From a virus: 30,235 nucleotides of DNA. The stretch is taken from the IMG/VR virus record IMGVR_UViG_3300032048_000225, positions 1 through 30,235 of that record; one strand, 5' to 3'. Positions 6,765 to 18,000 of the stretch are shown here, one piece after another. The notes under the pieces are model-generated. The model saw only the letters and a program-made list of their open reading frames with translations, was not told the origin of the DNA and did no database searches. The stretch's first letter is position 1, and the number at the start of each line of letters is the position of its first letter. The translations under genes were made by a program, and so were the position numbers.

Positions 6765-7757
6765 TCAGGTGTTATCACCGATTGACGATGACGACTCGAT
6801 GCGTCGCAAACATTCTTGCCGGAAGATCTTCCATCCAGCAAGGTGATACCAGCCCACAGGGTTGAACCGACGCAGAGTATCAGTCACAGGACCGAATACG
6901 ATGCTTGGTTGCTCGCCAAAGCCTGGTGCACGGCTGAAAGCCTTTGCCAGAGCTTGACGACCAGCAATAATGGTCTGGTAAACGTTGGTTGTACTGGTAG
7001 CACCAGCATCATTCAATATGGGAGCCCGAGGGTTCTCAATGTAGTTGATACCGTTGAACGTGCCGATCGAGCCTGCACGAATCGGTGCACCGTCTTGGTA
7101 CAACTGGTATTGGATAACGTCAGTTACCGCTGTTTCTCCACGGAGGTCATAGGAAACATCCGGGTGGATGATTGCCATATAGTTTCCGTTTTCCCAGCCG
7201 GGAGCGGAGTCGCCACGTAGCTGGGCTACAGCTTGACGTGGTGTAGTGGTGTCATACGTATTGGCGTCAGCAACAGTGACACGGGACGTAGGTTGTGCAC
7301 CCGATCCCTTGGAGTAAAGGACGTAATCAGCAGTACCAGCCATAGCAGCATCGGAAACAACTTTGTCGATTGAATCGACCATGTTGTAACCAATAATGTT
7401 GGCGGCGTCAGCATCAACATTCAAGAATGAAGTGCCTCGGATCAAAGCAGTCGTGATGACCGAGCTACCATACTCAGCCAAAGAAACATCTACTTTGGAG
7501 TCGGAGAGAGCAACAGGTGTAACGTCTGTCGCCTCAGTAAGTGTTCCGGTAACCTGATCCATATTTGGATAGAACGTGAACTGAACAGTAGCCGCATTGT
7601 GGCTCTGCGCAGTTGAACGAACATCTGCAAGCATCTCATAGAGAGGTTGTGAACGTAAGGCAAAATAGGCGATCTGTTCGAACGCCGTAGTTACCTGGTT
7701 CGTTAATTGACCAGTCCCGGTTGGGTTAGTTAAGGATAGAGGTGGTGTATAAGCCAC
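6765..7757 (-). CDS. Major capsid protein, N4-gp56 family (330 aa)
   Basis: The sequence matches the N4-gp56 type of HK97-fold capsid protein: a hydrophobic start with TTAFEQIAYFALRSQPLY, the conserved VQFTFYPNMDQVTGTLTEATD region, VSLAEYGSSVITTALIRGTS, a long helix NIIGYNMVDSIDKVVSDAAM, YMAIIHPDVSYDLRGETA, and GRQALAKAFS near the C-terminus. About 330 residues is normal for the family and leaves no room for a scaffold fusion; scaffold is supplied by the gene immediately upstream. Start is GTG. Its weak AGGAC ribosome binding site lies within the 3' arm of a perfect hairpin, described separately. The shell is formed from several hundred copies of this product. Confidence 0.93.
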   Translation of the reverse strand: MAYTPPLSLTNPTGTGQLTNQVTTAFEQIAYFALRSQPLYEMLADVRSTAQSHNAATVQFTFYPNMDQVTGTLTEATDVTPVALSDSKVDVSLAEYGSSVITTALIRGTSFLNVDADAANIIGYNMVDSIDKVVSDAAMAGTADYVLYSKGSGAQPTSRVTVADANTYDTTTPRQAVAQLRGDSAPGWENGNYMAIIHPDVSYDLRGETAVTDVIQYQLYQDGAPIRAGSIGTFNGINYIENPRAPILNDAGATSTTNVYQTIIAGRQALAKAFSRAPGFGEQPSIVFGPVTDTLRRFNPVGWYHLAGWKIFRQECLRRIESSSSIGDNT

Positions 7758-7760
7758 AGT

Positions 7761-7780
7761 GAGTCCTATGGTTAGGACTC
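7761..7780 (-). promoter_or_regulatory. Perfect 8-bp hairpin covering the capsid gene ribosome binding site
   Basis: In the 41-base gap between scaffold and capsid genes the sequence is GAGTCCTA, a four-base loop, then TAGGACTC, a perfect 8-bp inverted repeat. On the minus-strand mRNA the 3' arm contains AGGAC, which is the only Shine-Dalgarno-like stretch before the capsid GTG, and ends three bases from that start codon. A hairpin here would hide the site until opened, for instance by ribosomes finishing the scaffold gene. That would adjust the scaffold to capsid ratio. A protein-bound operator or an RNA processing site are alternatives. Confidence 0.55.
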
Positions 7781-7798
7781 CAACGACTTAGCGAACGG

Positions 7799-8275
7799 TC
7801 AGGTAGCTGCGCCCCACAAGATACCATTCGACTCTAACAACGCCCGAAGCTCATCTTCGTTATTCGTTGCTTTAATTTGTGAGTCTAAATCAGGTGGTAA
7901 CACCGGATCTCCACCTTCACCCGCCGCTTGTATTCGCTGCTCCGCACTCAACATATCGTTGAACACAGAATTTTGAGCTACAGGTGCATCAGCACCCAAG
8001 AACCCTGCCGCCGTAGCTTCCTGACGGATAGCCTCAGCATCGAGTTCACCTTCATAGCCCTTCACGAAATACCTAACACGTGCGTCATCAGGATCAAGTC
8101 CTGCTGAACGAAATGTGTCACGCCGCTGGATAGACGAAAGCTCTAGTTCTAAAGTCGCAGCTTTTTCTTCTGCTTCCTTAGCACGAGTTTCGAGTTCCCG
8201 TCGCCAGTTGGGTTTCGATTCGGTTGAACTGCCAGAACCTATTTCACTGTCGCCAATGGAGTCGGAATCTGTCAT
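7799..8275 (-). CDS. Capsid scaffolding protein (158 aa)
   Basis: Size, charge and position are those of a phage scaffold. It has a Ser/Asp/Glu-rich disordered start (MTDSDSIGDSEIGSG), a coiled-coil region from about residue 24 (RRELETRAKEAEEKAATLEL), a DPDDARVRYFVKGYEG segment and an acidic helical end (DLDSQIKATNNEDELRALLE). Scaffold helps the capsid protein form a procapsid and then leaves. The gene is directly upstream of the capsid gene. ATG is preceded by GCAGGTGAGTGACAT, a good site. No protease motif is visible. Confidence 0.85.
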   Translation of the reverse strand: MTDSDSIGDSEIGSGSSTESKPNWRRELETRAKEAEEKAATLELELSSIQRRDTFRSAGLDPDDARVRYFVKGYEGELDAEAIRQEATAAGFLGADAPVAQNSVFNDMLSAEQRIQAAGEGGDPVLPPDLDSQIKATNNEDELRALLESNGILWGAAT

Positions 8276-8400
8276 ATGTCACTCACCTGCCTAAACGCAT
8301 CCTCGGCGGTGGTACCTCGGATGGAAATTGTTTATTCACTGCATTTATCCCGCACAGACAAACGCATCAAATATAAGAGTAATTACAGTAACCGTTTATG
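8276..8400 (-). promoter_or_regulatory. Gap before the scaffold gene, possible internal late promoter
   Basis: This 125-base gap is the longest inside the leftward operon, whose other junctions nearly all overlap. On the minus strand it is AT-rich in its first half and contains TTGATG, 15 bases, then GATAAA. These are weak matches to -35 and -10 boxes at a short spacing. A separate promoter for scaffold and capsid would make sense because capsid is needed in excess. The match is poor and the call rests mainly on the gap. Confidence 0.25.
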
Positions 8401-9600
8401 TCAAGTACTAACCGACCCTAAACCGGTTATGCCTTCCTGACCCGCAAGAGCCCCCGCAGTACCAGCGAATGCGCTAAGTCGCCCTTCGCCTCGCCGCCGA
8501 AGTTTTGTCGCAGCATTCCTATCAATACCAAAGCTGCCTGTCGCTACTTCACTAGCCGTAAATTCGTCCTCACCGATCAAACGAGAAAGCATTCCTGCTC
8601 GCTGCGCTAATTTCGGTATATCTGACACTCCCACAGAGGCTTGTTCTAGTCGTTGTGCTGCACGTACCGTTAAACCCGCTCCAATAGTATTGACAACCGC
8701 TGACGATAGTTCGGCAGTACGCATTCGTTGTTCTTGTTCAATCAGATCCACAGTTTTTTTAGGATCAAGATAGTACGCTGCTACCCATTCGGGACCAAGA
8801 TTGTAAAGTTCTCTTAATTGTTTAACAGTGTCAGCATTTGCTTCATTTTCAAACTGGTACGCCATAGAAACACGCCGCTGAAACTCGTTACCGGAAACAT
8901 CAAGTTCTATAAGTGTCGCAAAATCTGAAGGTTCATCATAAAAACCTGCAGGCATGTTCGCTGCTCGAAGTGTTTGACGGTAAGTATCTTCAAGTGTCAA
9001 ATACTGCAACTCGGAAATAGCGTTAAACCCAGCCGCTTGGCGTAGTTTCATCGCTGGGAACCGTCGTTCATACTCGGGGCGTTCCCGTAAACGCTGAGTG
9101 ATAGTAGTTGCATCGTCACCCACGACTAATGATTCTTTAATGAAAGCGACAAGACCCGTAATGTCTTCTTCTGAGAAGCCGTAGGTTCTGAGTAATTCGG
9201 CAGCTATACCGTAGATACCACCTCGTGGTGCATATGGAGGTGTATATCCGCCTCCTCCGCCAGTGATCTCGTCCTGTGTAAAAGGCTTACCCGCTATGTT
9301 AGTTTGTGTTCCTTCTGGATCAGTCCAAATCCCTTCCAAACCTTCTAACCAGTTTCCTTCAGCATCACTAACCCTGCCGTCTTGAAGAACCGGTTTGAAA
9401 GGCGCACTCCCTGGTACACCCGGTACACCCCCTATGGGTGATCTCGTTGCGGGGTCCCAACGGCCTAACGCCTCAGTCATCCCTATCTGTTCACGAGCCG
9501 AAGTAAACCTGTCCTCAAAACCTGCTTTAGTCCACGTAGGTCGATCAACCAGTGGACTTCCAAACTCGGCTGCTGCTAAAAGATCAGAAAAAGTAGACAT
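8401..9600 (-). CDS. Probable internal virion protein (399 aa)
   Basis: It starts in an ATGA overlap with the upstream gene and is followed by the gap before scaffold. The N-terminal 130 residues are rich in Gly, Pro and Asp and probably flexible (GGVPGVPGS, GGGGGYTPPYAPRGG). Residues about 130 to 370 are helical and charged (GFSEEDITGLVAFIKESLVV, FQRRVSMAYQFENEANADT, YYLDPKKTVDLIEQEQRM). The end is Ala/Gly-rich (LSAFAGTAGALAGQ). I recognise no catalytic motif. It belongs to the block of four long genes between portal and scaffold, so an ejection or inner-core role is inferred. A tail or neck component is a less likely alternative. Confidence 0.7.
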   Translation of the reverse strand: MSTFSDLLAAAEFGSPLVDRPTWTKAGFEDRFTSAREQIGMTEALGRWDPATRSPIGGVPGVPGSAPFKPVLQDGRVSDAEGNWLEGLEGIWTDPEGTQTNIAGKPFTQDEITGGGGGYTPPYAPRGGIYGIAAELLRTYGFSEEDITGLVAFIKESLVVGDDATTITQRLRERPEYERRFPAMKLRQAAGFNAISELQYLTLEDTYRQTLRAANMPAGFYDEPSDFATLIELDVSGNEFQRRVSMAYQFENEANADTVKQLRELYNLGPEWVAAYYLDPKKTVDLIEQEQRMRTAELSSAVVNTIGAGLTVRAAQRLEQASVGVSDIPKLAQRAGMLSRLIGEDEFTASEVATGSFGIDRNAATKLRRRGEGRLSAFAGTAGALAGQEGITGLGSVST

Positions 9601-11258
9601 CAGCTAGTTCTCCCGACTGCGCCCCATTTTTTCATAATGTTTTCAACAACTTTACGTCCCGATTGGCGAGCGTTTTGAGTCTCTTCCCATTCAGGTAACG
9701 ATCGAATATATGTTTGAGCTTCAGGAATAGTCATCGGTCGAAATCCAGTCTCAGCATCGGGAACTCCTTTAGCGATCACATCAAACATGTTTCTGTCATC
9801 ACCAAAAAATTTGACTGGTCGTTCCAAAAGATTTGTTGCCGCAGTTTGAAACGACCCAAAATATGTTCCCGGCAGAAATCCTTTATCCATAATCTCGTTA
9901 AGTGCCGGGTATTCGCTACGGGCCATCTCCGCAAACCCCTGAGTTATACCGCCGAGTGTTGCCATCCCAGTGTTGATTTGTTGGGCATACACATCAAGCG
10001 TAGCATCATCAATATTCAACATATAGAGTTCTGCCTTATCCCGTAACTGGGAAACCCAGTTAGCGTGGTCACCTTTAGCCATATTAGTGATAGCTAGTTC
10101 GGCGTTATCGTAAAGCGCTTGGTCGATCTCTTGATCATCCCAGCCCATAACGAAAGCATTACGGGCAATACCAATGATGGTTGCTTCGTCTACTTCATCA
10201 AGATTGACACCAAAATTAGAAAGAGCTTTCCGTACCTCTTTGATTTTAGCTTCAAGGGTGCGTAATTCTTCGCCTTCGGTTTGCCCAAAAAGCACCGCTT
10301 GATTAACCCGAAATGTGTCCCAATTTTTTGCTTGCCGAGCAAGTTCGGTAAAATAACTTTCGTGTAAATCGGGATTTTGATCTAGATAATCTCCGAGTGT
10401 GGTGCCTGGAAGAACGTCTTCACCTCGTGCACCATGTGTTATTTCCCAACCAGACTGTTTGAAGAAATCATTATCAATCTGCTTTTTCATATAAGTAACA
10501 AATCCTGCAGATTTCCCCGGAGCAGGAGCAGCACCATCCGAAGGCGGAACAGTTTCGATAGCCCCCCCGCCACCAGCCTGCCCTGACTCATTAGGATCTA
10601 CCGGCCCAGGTCCGACGAATGGTGTTGGGTATTGAGTTGCTGGACCTTCAGGCGGAAGTGTTTGTGCGCCACCCCCTATTTCTGGTTCAACGACTGGTGG
10701 TATAGGTTCTCCTACAGCATCAGGTATTTTTCTTGTAGAAGTTTCTTCTGCGGGTGGTCCTTCAATATATTCATCATACCGATCAGCAAACATCGAAGTG
10801 CCCGCGAAATCTTGGCCGTCGTATATAACCGAGTCACCAAATAAAGAATCAGCTAAAACATCGCCAGAAAGAAAAGCAAAAAGTTCTTCTTCAGAAGAAT
10901 CGGCGTTAAGATCCTCACCAACTTCAATAAGATTTTCTATATCTTCCACTAATAAAACAAAACTGTTCCAACTTGTACCTTTAGCAAATCTTTTGGGGAA
11001 CATCTCCCAAAATCTTGCGAAGGCTGCGGAATCTTTACCACTTAAAGTATTCCTAAACTCTTCGGGACTGGTTGCCGTCACCTCATCTATTTCTGTTGCG
11101 TCTAAATTAGTAAGCCCCCATAAAAGATCTCTGAGAGTATCAAGTTGCCGATTTTTTGCATCCTCTTTACGCTCGTCTAATGACTTACCAACATCCTCAC
11201 TCTCAAATTGGCCTACTTCATTCCAAACCCATTGAGCAGCATCGCTTATCCAATTCAT
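9600..11258 (-). CDS. Probable internal virion protein (552 aa)
   Basis: I take ATG (MNWISDAAQWVWNEVG) at the TAATG overlap with the upstream stop, not the GTG seven codons earlier. Residues 1 to about 170 are acidic and helical. About 180 to 245 is a Pro/Gly/Glu-rich linker (VVEPEIGGGAQTLPPEGPA). From about 255 to the end it is helical with well-spaced aromatic residues (ANWVSQLRDKAELYMLNI, KGFLPGTYFGSFQTAATN, PVKFFGDDRNMFDVIAKG) and finishes with a basic segment. The helical domain plus Pro linker plan resembles the 399-residue gene that follows. No enzyme motif is recognised. The role is inferred from position between portal and scaffold genes. Confidence 0.7.
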   Translation of the reverse strand: MNWISDAAQWVWNEVGQFESEDVGKSLDERKEDAKNRQLDTLRDLLWGLTNLDATEIDEVTATSPEEFRNTLSGKDSAAFARFWEMFPKRFAKGTSWNSFVLLVEDIENLIEVGEDLNADSSEEELFAFLSGDVLADSLFGDSVIYDGQDFAGTSMFADRYDEYIEGPPAEETSTRKIPDAVGEPIPPVVEPEIGGGAQTLPPEGPATQYPTPFVGPGPVDPNESGQAGGGGAIETVPPSDGAAPAPGKSAGFVTYMKKQIDNDFFKQSGWEITHGARGEDVLPGTTLGDYLDQNPDLHESYFTELARQAKNWDTFRVNQAVLFGQTEGEELRTLEAKIKEVRKALSNFGVNLDEVDEATIIGIARNAFVMGWDDQEIDQALYDNAELAITNMAKGDHANWVSQLRDKAELYMLNIDDATLDVYAQQINTGMATLGGITQGFAEMARSEYPALNEIMDKGFLPGTYFGSFQTAATNLLERPVKFFGDDRNMFDVIAKGVPDAETGFRPMTIPEAQTYIRSLPEWEETQNARQSGRKVVENIMKKWGAVGRTS

Positions 11259-12034
11259 TATCGTTGCCCCGCTGCCCACGTCATAAAGCGATCTTGAACA
11301 TTCTCATGTTCCATAAAAGCTGTAGCACCCGGATTCTGTGTCTCTAACGCATGAGTCATCTGAGCCCCAACCTCATACTTCTCGCCACGTTCCTGAGCAT
11401 CCAAAGCCTGTCTCCTCATACCAGAAACAAAATTACGAAACTGATCTGGATTAGTTTTACTTACATCAAACCCAAGCGTCGCAACAGACTGCGCTTGCCA
11501 CTGAGTTTCCAAAGCTCTCATATCGGGAAGAGTCACTAATCCTTTTTCTGCTTCCGCAATTTTTTCTTCAAAAAGATCTAAATCAGTTTCTTTGAATTTG
11601 CGATCCATTTGAGGAATAAACTCATCAGGATTATCAGTCACTTTCAAAAACGCTTCCGGGGTTACCCCAAGCGCTCCTGCCTTCGCAGCCAAATCATCCA
11701 TCACATCTAAGATCCCAGCAAACACAATTTCAGGATCATAAAGTTCATCAACATTATTTGTAAAAGTTGTGTACCCCTCTATAAATAGGGCTTTAGCTAA
11801 AGGTTCAAGTTGTTCAGGTGTCAAAGCTATAAAATATTCGTACATGTCAAGCGATGTCATACGCACTTGTTCACGTCGTCTGAACTGTCGATCCGCCGCA
11901 TTAGCAACTTCTTGTAACGGTGACTTCAGAATTGTGTTATAGCCAAGAATAAAACCAGGACTACCGGCATAGCCGCCAATCAAATTACCAATCTCTCTTT
12001 GTTCTTCTTCGCTAATCGGTGTGCCTTCAGCCAT
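11258..12034 (-). CDS. Probable internal virion protein, helical (258 aa)
   Basis: ATG follows TGAGGAATT and lies six bases below the stop of the giant gene. The protein is almost wholly helical and acidic: a short N-terminal Gly/Ala part with IGGYAGSPGFILGYN, then REQVRMTSLDMYEYFIALTP, LDVMDDLAAKAGALG and DLFEEKIAEAEKGLVTLP. It has no Cys, no membrane segment and no catalytic signature. It overlaps the next gene by TAATG. It may form part of the same internal complex as the giant protein; that is inference. Confidence 0.7.
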   Translation of the reverse strand: MAEGTPISEEEQREIGNLIGGYAGSPGFILGYNTILKSPLQEVANAADRQFRRREQVRMTSLDMYEYFIALTPEQLEPLAKALFIEGYTTFTNNVDELYDPEIVFAGILDVMDDLAAKAGALGVTPEAFLKVTDNPDEFIPQMDRKFKETDLDLFEEKIAEAEKGLVTLPDMRALETQWQAQSVATLGFDVSKTNPDQFRNFVSGMRRQALDAQERGEKYEVGAQMTHALETQNPGATAFMEHENVQDRFMTWAAGQR

Positions 12035-12040
12035 AATTCC

Positions 12041-15000
12041 TCATGCCGCTCTACTTACCCCTAGTTGATACGCCTTTTGGTTCTTAGGCCAAGACGTTCG
12101 GAAAATCACATCATCTTGATCCAAGTATCTCACAAATATGGATGCCATATCTGGAACATTAGAAAAGGCGATACGGGCAGATTCCCATTCCTCTTTCTTA
12201 TCTTTATTAGTCGGATGCGAAAGTAATTGCATCTCAGGGTCACCACTTTGTTGTGAACGTTGCAGCAAGATACCAGTGATCTCGTCACGTTTTTGGAGAT
12301 AAGCCACCATATGCGGCTGCCCAGGATGCCATCCCGATATCTCTATATTATTAACCCAGTTTCGCAGGCTATGAATTACCTTCGAGTTTTCTTCTGCCGT
12401 TTTAATATCATTAAATTGCTCTTTCCACAAAGGAAATTTGTTACCGATCTTCTGGATAATCATTTGCCTAGCCTGTTTCAAATTTATATTAGCTTTTGCA
12501 TTCAAACTTGACGGCAAACCAGACAGTCGAAGCTGTTCTTGTTTCTGACGAATCGGCTGCATTCCTCTTTCATACCAGAACCAACCCGCATTACCAGCAG
12601 CCCGTTCCGCTGTTTCTTTAGGCGTCTGATAGGTACGGCGTCCCTCCCCAATTTCTTTTCTATAAACGGTATTACTGAACGCTATATCCGATGCCATCAA
12701 AACATCGGTCGGTCCAATCTTCCCTACCAAAAGATCTGAGATAGATAAGTTATCGAGGAAGAACTTTGGATTATCTTCATATTGCTCTTCACCAAATAAT
12801 GTTGCTGAGGCAAGGGCACCTTCTGTTACACGAGTTTGTCTACCAACAACACCCCAGAAATCTGGGTTCTGAATCAGTAACCATTCGTCAGCAGCATGGA
12901 GCCCTTCTTCTTCCATAATTTTTTTGTAATTTGAAATTACATGTGCATGTGGAGACTGATACATAAACGAAATTGGTGACATGAGGTTGGCAACCATGCG
13001 AAGACGCATCATTGCTTTAACTCGTTCATCAACTTCATCTTCAAATGCAGCTAAATCGGAAGGCGATTCGATCGCTTCACCATTAAGTTCATATTCGACA
13101 ATCATGTCCGACGCCACACGGGCACGTACCCTTTGACGTTCATATGTGCTGAACATGGCACTTCGAGCAGTTTGTGTCCAAAGAGGTGTGACCGAATCCG
13201 TAAACCGTTCAAAAATATTGCCCCCCTCCGCTAACCCGTAAGGGAATGCCCAGTCAAGCGATTCGGTTACGCTTGGGACTTGAACGGCGGCTTCACTAGC
13301 AGCAAAAGCTACAAGAGGGCCAAACCCTGGTAATCCGCCTGACATCATAGACATCGATGACAAGTTTAATTTGATTGGGTTATCACCAAGTTTGCCGAAA
13401 CGTCCAAACAGTTTTTGATCTCCAACAAGAGGAAGCCAACTAGGAGCTTCTGCTCCAAGAATTGTTCCGAATCTAAGCAAGAATAATGGTGCACCTGTTT
13501 CTTCATCTACAGCATTGAAATTTTCAAGACCGTTATGGAAGTTACGTGTAGTAGCAAGAACAAACCCTGGGTTGCGTACAGATAAACCTGCCCACCGTGT
13601 AATCACTTCTTGATACGCAGCAAAGAACGGCATCACATTAGCCATCAGTTCTTCAAACTTTGTGCGTTCAGCTAAATCGTAAAGAAGATCTTTAGTTTTT
13701 CCAAGGGCTACCCGACGGGCTTCTCCCTCGATAGCATTCAAATCTTTTTGGGTAAGACTGTATGATCCATCACTGTTCTTAAAGTTTGGTATACGTCTAG
13801 CAACTTCGGAGCTATACACACTCCTGAATACAGTGCTTCTAGTAAGAAGATCCGTTGGCATTGTCCCAAGATGCTGGAATGCGTTATCAGTCCACCGTTT
13901 AATTCTTACAATCATTCCACCTGTTTTGTATGCGTCTTCTAAAGCCGAATCACCGATAACGAATCCAAAATCCCCAAATCCATGAGGGTTTGCAGCATTC
14001 CCGGTCATTCTGACTTGTGCAACACTCCCACCGAACTGTCGATCCACAATCGGTTGGATGTCTCGTGCCCATTTGATTTCATCACCTTGGGCCATCTTCG
14101 CTCGCACATGAGCAAATTCAGCTATAGGAGGTACAAGGTTGTTTGTTTCATAACGAACCTGGGCTATCCACTCGTTAAGTGAATGAACATTATCGGTGAA
14201 ATGTGCAGGCATTGCATCTTGCAACACATGTCCATCACCAAAAGAAAGCCAGTGAAGAATATCGTCATCGGTAACATTATCTAACCAAAATAAACGGGTG
14301 AACTCTTGGAAAGGATTCCCCTGCGAATACGCAATCCCACTATTTTCACGCCACCATTTAGCATCAGCAAACGCTTCTTCGTTTTGCTTTTTCCCAATAT
14401 CAACTGTTCCAACAGCATCAACAGTTACAGGGCCTCGTTCCCCAGCCCAATACATTCCAGCTTCCTCAAACTGCTGACTTGCTTCCCATGATGCTCTCTG
14501 CAAATTAACAAACTCATCTAACTCTGCAGGAGTTAAATCAGCATCATCCCACTGCAACGAACCATATTTGTCGTTAAGTTTTTCAACAACTACCTTAAAT
14601 TCTTCTTGAATCTGGTTGAACTTCACTCTGCTATCAGCCATTTGGATAGTCTCATTACGAGGCGCAAAATGGCCTGGACGAGAATAAGCACCTGGATCTT
14701 GCATCGGTACCCACTGATGATTAACTGTATCGTCCCACGCATCAGTAAATAATTTAGGATCTCTAATCCCACCAGGAAGGTTTAGAATATCGTATTGCTG
14801 TCGAGAAGACTGGCGAATAGTTTTACGAGTTACCGCACTCGTACTATTCCAAAGAGCACTCTTATACTGATTCGCTGACATCGAATTTCTATTTATCTGA
14901 ATTGCTTGGGGAGTATTCCCAAAAGCATTTCCGATATTCAATCCATCTAAATGGAAATCAGACACACCGGCATCAACCATAATTTTGCCAGCCGTATCGA

Positions 15001-18000
15001 AGTTCTGGACAATAGTGCCTTCACTATATGCCTGGATACTTTCGCTAGCATTATCAATTTCTTGTTTCCGTGCCTCTAATTTTTTACGCATTTGCCCGGT
15101 GACTCGATCACGCAACGTAAACTGATCTTGCATCTGTCTTGCTTGTGTCAAAAGAACGCTTCGACCGTCTTCTAATTTTTTGGCATTCTCAATAAGATTC
15201 GCTATTTGCTCTTTGTTTTTAACGGGATCAAGTTTTAGTAATTGTTTTTCGATTCGTAGTATCTCATTATTAACTTGATGGCGACCTATTTGACTTAACG
15301 AAAACCCCATATGGTTAAGAGTTTCGAGTTTCGCTAATCGTTGCATAGAACCACGAGAATACAATCCGTACATAGCTGCCCCAACAAGTCCAGCAGGACC
15401 AGCTAACCACGCACCCATCGCAGAAGCACCCATTACTCGTCTACGAATTTTTTGTTTCCCATATTCCTCATAAATAACTTCTTTAACAAGATCTTGTAAC
15501 CGTTTCTCATCACCATCAAAGTGTTTCGTTATTGCTTGGAGCAATTCATCACTATTAGCAACATCGGCACGTACAGGCCGTAACCCTGTCCCCGGTAACT
15601 CAATTTTGATCTTGGCATCATTAAGAACAGAACGCATCTTTAACTGAAGCGGTTTCGCTAAATCAAATCCTTCTCGTTGAAATAGTCCGGCACGCAAATC
15701 CCCAAGCCCACCAGCCACACCTTTTAGCGCAGTCATTGTTCCGTAATCAGCAGAGACACGCATAAATTCGTCAGTGAGAACTCTGACAGGCCACGCTGGT
15801 CGCAAAAGAACTGACTTTTTCCAAAGAGTTGTAAACACATCCAGTGTCATTCCGACACCATCTCTAACTCCCAATGCAGCTTTCATCACTTTGCTTTGAT
15901 CTGTGAATGCGTTCGCATACAAGTCATAGCGAGGGATAAGTGTTGCTTCTGCTAATTGTGGAGGAGTTAGTGGAAGACTACGAACATTGATAACCCGATT
16001 CTCGTCCATACTAAAAGTACGAATTTGGTTGTTGCCATAGAGTTTGGCCTCTGAACCCATCCGAGTAAGTTCTTTTTGAGCCGATCTCCAATTACGTCGC
16101 AAAATGCGTGTTAGCTCAGCGGAAGACGTATTAATAAATTTGCCGTCTTTCCATTGACCAATACGGTTCGCAAACATTTTGCCAAGAGAACTATTCAAAG
16201 TCTCAACTGTTTCATTAAACAGTTGTTGCCTTGCCTGCCTATCAGGATTCGAAACCCATCTACCCAAAATTTCTTCTGAGTTTAATCCCGCAAATTCGAC
16301 AAGGTTCTGGTCAACAAGATCAGCGTTTTGATAAAATCTTGGTCTTACCCGAGAAGCGTCACGAAGCATACGCTCAAATTGTTGATATGCGTCAACAGGT
16401 TTATCCCAATGGATAAGTCCTTGCGTAACTTTTTCAACAAAATAACGAACACGAATATTCGGCATTTCTATTGGGAATCCAGTTTTCTTTTCAAAAGTAT
16501 GAACGAACTCCTGAACATACCCTTGTTCACCAAAACTTCGTCCTACTGCCCCTATCCCTCCACTAATGCCCCCAGAAAATTCGTTAAATCGGCTAACCCC
16601 TGGGACTCTTTCTAACGCTCCAACATTAGGAATATGGCGTTCGATTAGATCGTTTGCGACTGCTTCTACAAGTTTTTTGTTATTGCCACTATTCAAAGCA
16701 TCGTAAAGAGCTTCAACATTTTCGTGTTGCATGTCACGAAAATCTTTACGTCGAGCAGCGTTTTTCAAACGATGATCTTCAAATATCAAAGCAGCAGCAA
16801 ACGGCATCTCCGGGTACTCAGTCATGAGCTTGTTTTCAATTTCTCGTTGACGCCTAAGTAACTCATTGTCACCTAACGCTTCAAAGATGCGTCCTGTCGG
16901 GGAATTCATACGCGGATTTCTAACATTATGCACAATATTTTGCACACGTTCTATATTGGCTAATCTAACGTCGTCTACCGGTACCCCATCTTGGTACCAA
17001 GCATTTTCGTAGATCCATCCTTCAGTTATTGGTGGCGAGTTGGGATCTGGTATGAAATGACCACGGACAACAGGTTCTCCTAGTACCCGTTTTTCTGGAA
17101 CCCAGATATCTTGTGGTCGATTGAATTCAGAATGATCTGCCAGATCAACCCATTCGCCTGTTGCCTTATCTAAAACTTTCATACTTTCATCGTTTAGATT
17201 AATCTTGACAAGAATATTTTCTTTACCTGGCTTCGAATACCAAGACTTCATTTCAGGCTTGATTTCGTCAATCAGACTCCGCCGAAAAGCAAGCTGATTG
17301 ACCAAAGGAATTTCTGCAGGTGTCAGCGTAGGACGCCGCATAGCAAAGTGGTATGCCGCTCTTTCTGCAGATTGGCTTTGCAAACCACCAATTCCTTCAT
17401 CCGCATACGGTGACCGCTGCCATACCGGATTACCTGTTTCGTCTATTACTTGGTTACCAAATTCATCTAGTTGTGGACGTTCATATTCGCCGGGATCGGA
17501 TCGCCGTATTTCGTGTCGTTCTGCTAAGAGTTCCCGTATAGTATTTGCCCCTACCCGAATGTCGCCTACTTCGTCGGCTCGTAGGTCCGAGAAGTCTGCT
17601 GGAGCTTCACCGAATTTGGATTCGAGTATTTCGTCCCAGTGTCCAGAGTATTTAACGAAGTCGTCGTATTCGTCAATATGACCTAAAACAGAACCACGTC
17701 GGGTTCTAGCAAAAGTGGTTTTCAAATCAACGCCTGTTTCGGCTAACTCGTTAGCTAAATCCCAAAAGCCTTTGAGTTGTTCTTGTGAACTAAGTGCTGC
17801 CCATGCGTTTTCTGCTTCATCTATCCCAGTTTTCCCAGTTACGTTTTCTTTTAATTCTCGAAACTGGTATGGAGTAGCTTCATCTATCCATCGTCTATAT
17901 TCGTCACGAAGAGATCCAGCCGTAATCCTATCCTTTGGAAGTTCGCTAAAAGCCTTTGCTCCTATTCGACCTCCTTCCAAAAGAGTTTCTGCGTCACGTA

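Noticed and set aside
8330-8390. Firm promoter call before the scaffold gene
   Set aside because: TTGATG and GATAAA are weak and only 15 bases apart; kept only as a low-confidence gap annotation.
10798-11235. Open plus-strand frame of 145 codons opposite the 552-residue gene
   Set aside because: Ser/Lys-rich shadow with no start signal in a fully leftward operon.
11258-11279. GTG start seven codons upstream for the 552-residue gene
   Set aside because: The TAATG overlap start fits the operon pattern and gives a natural N-terminus.
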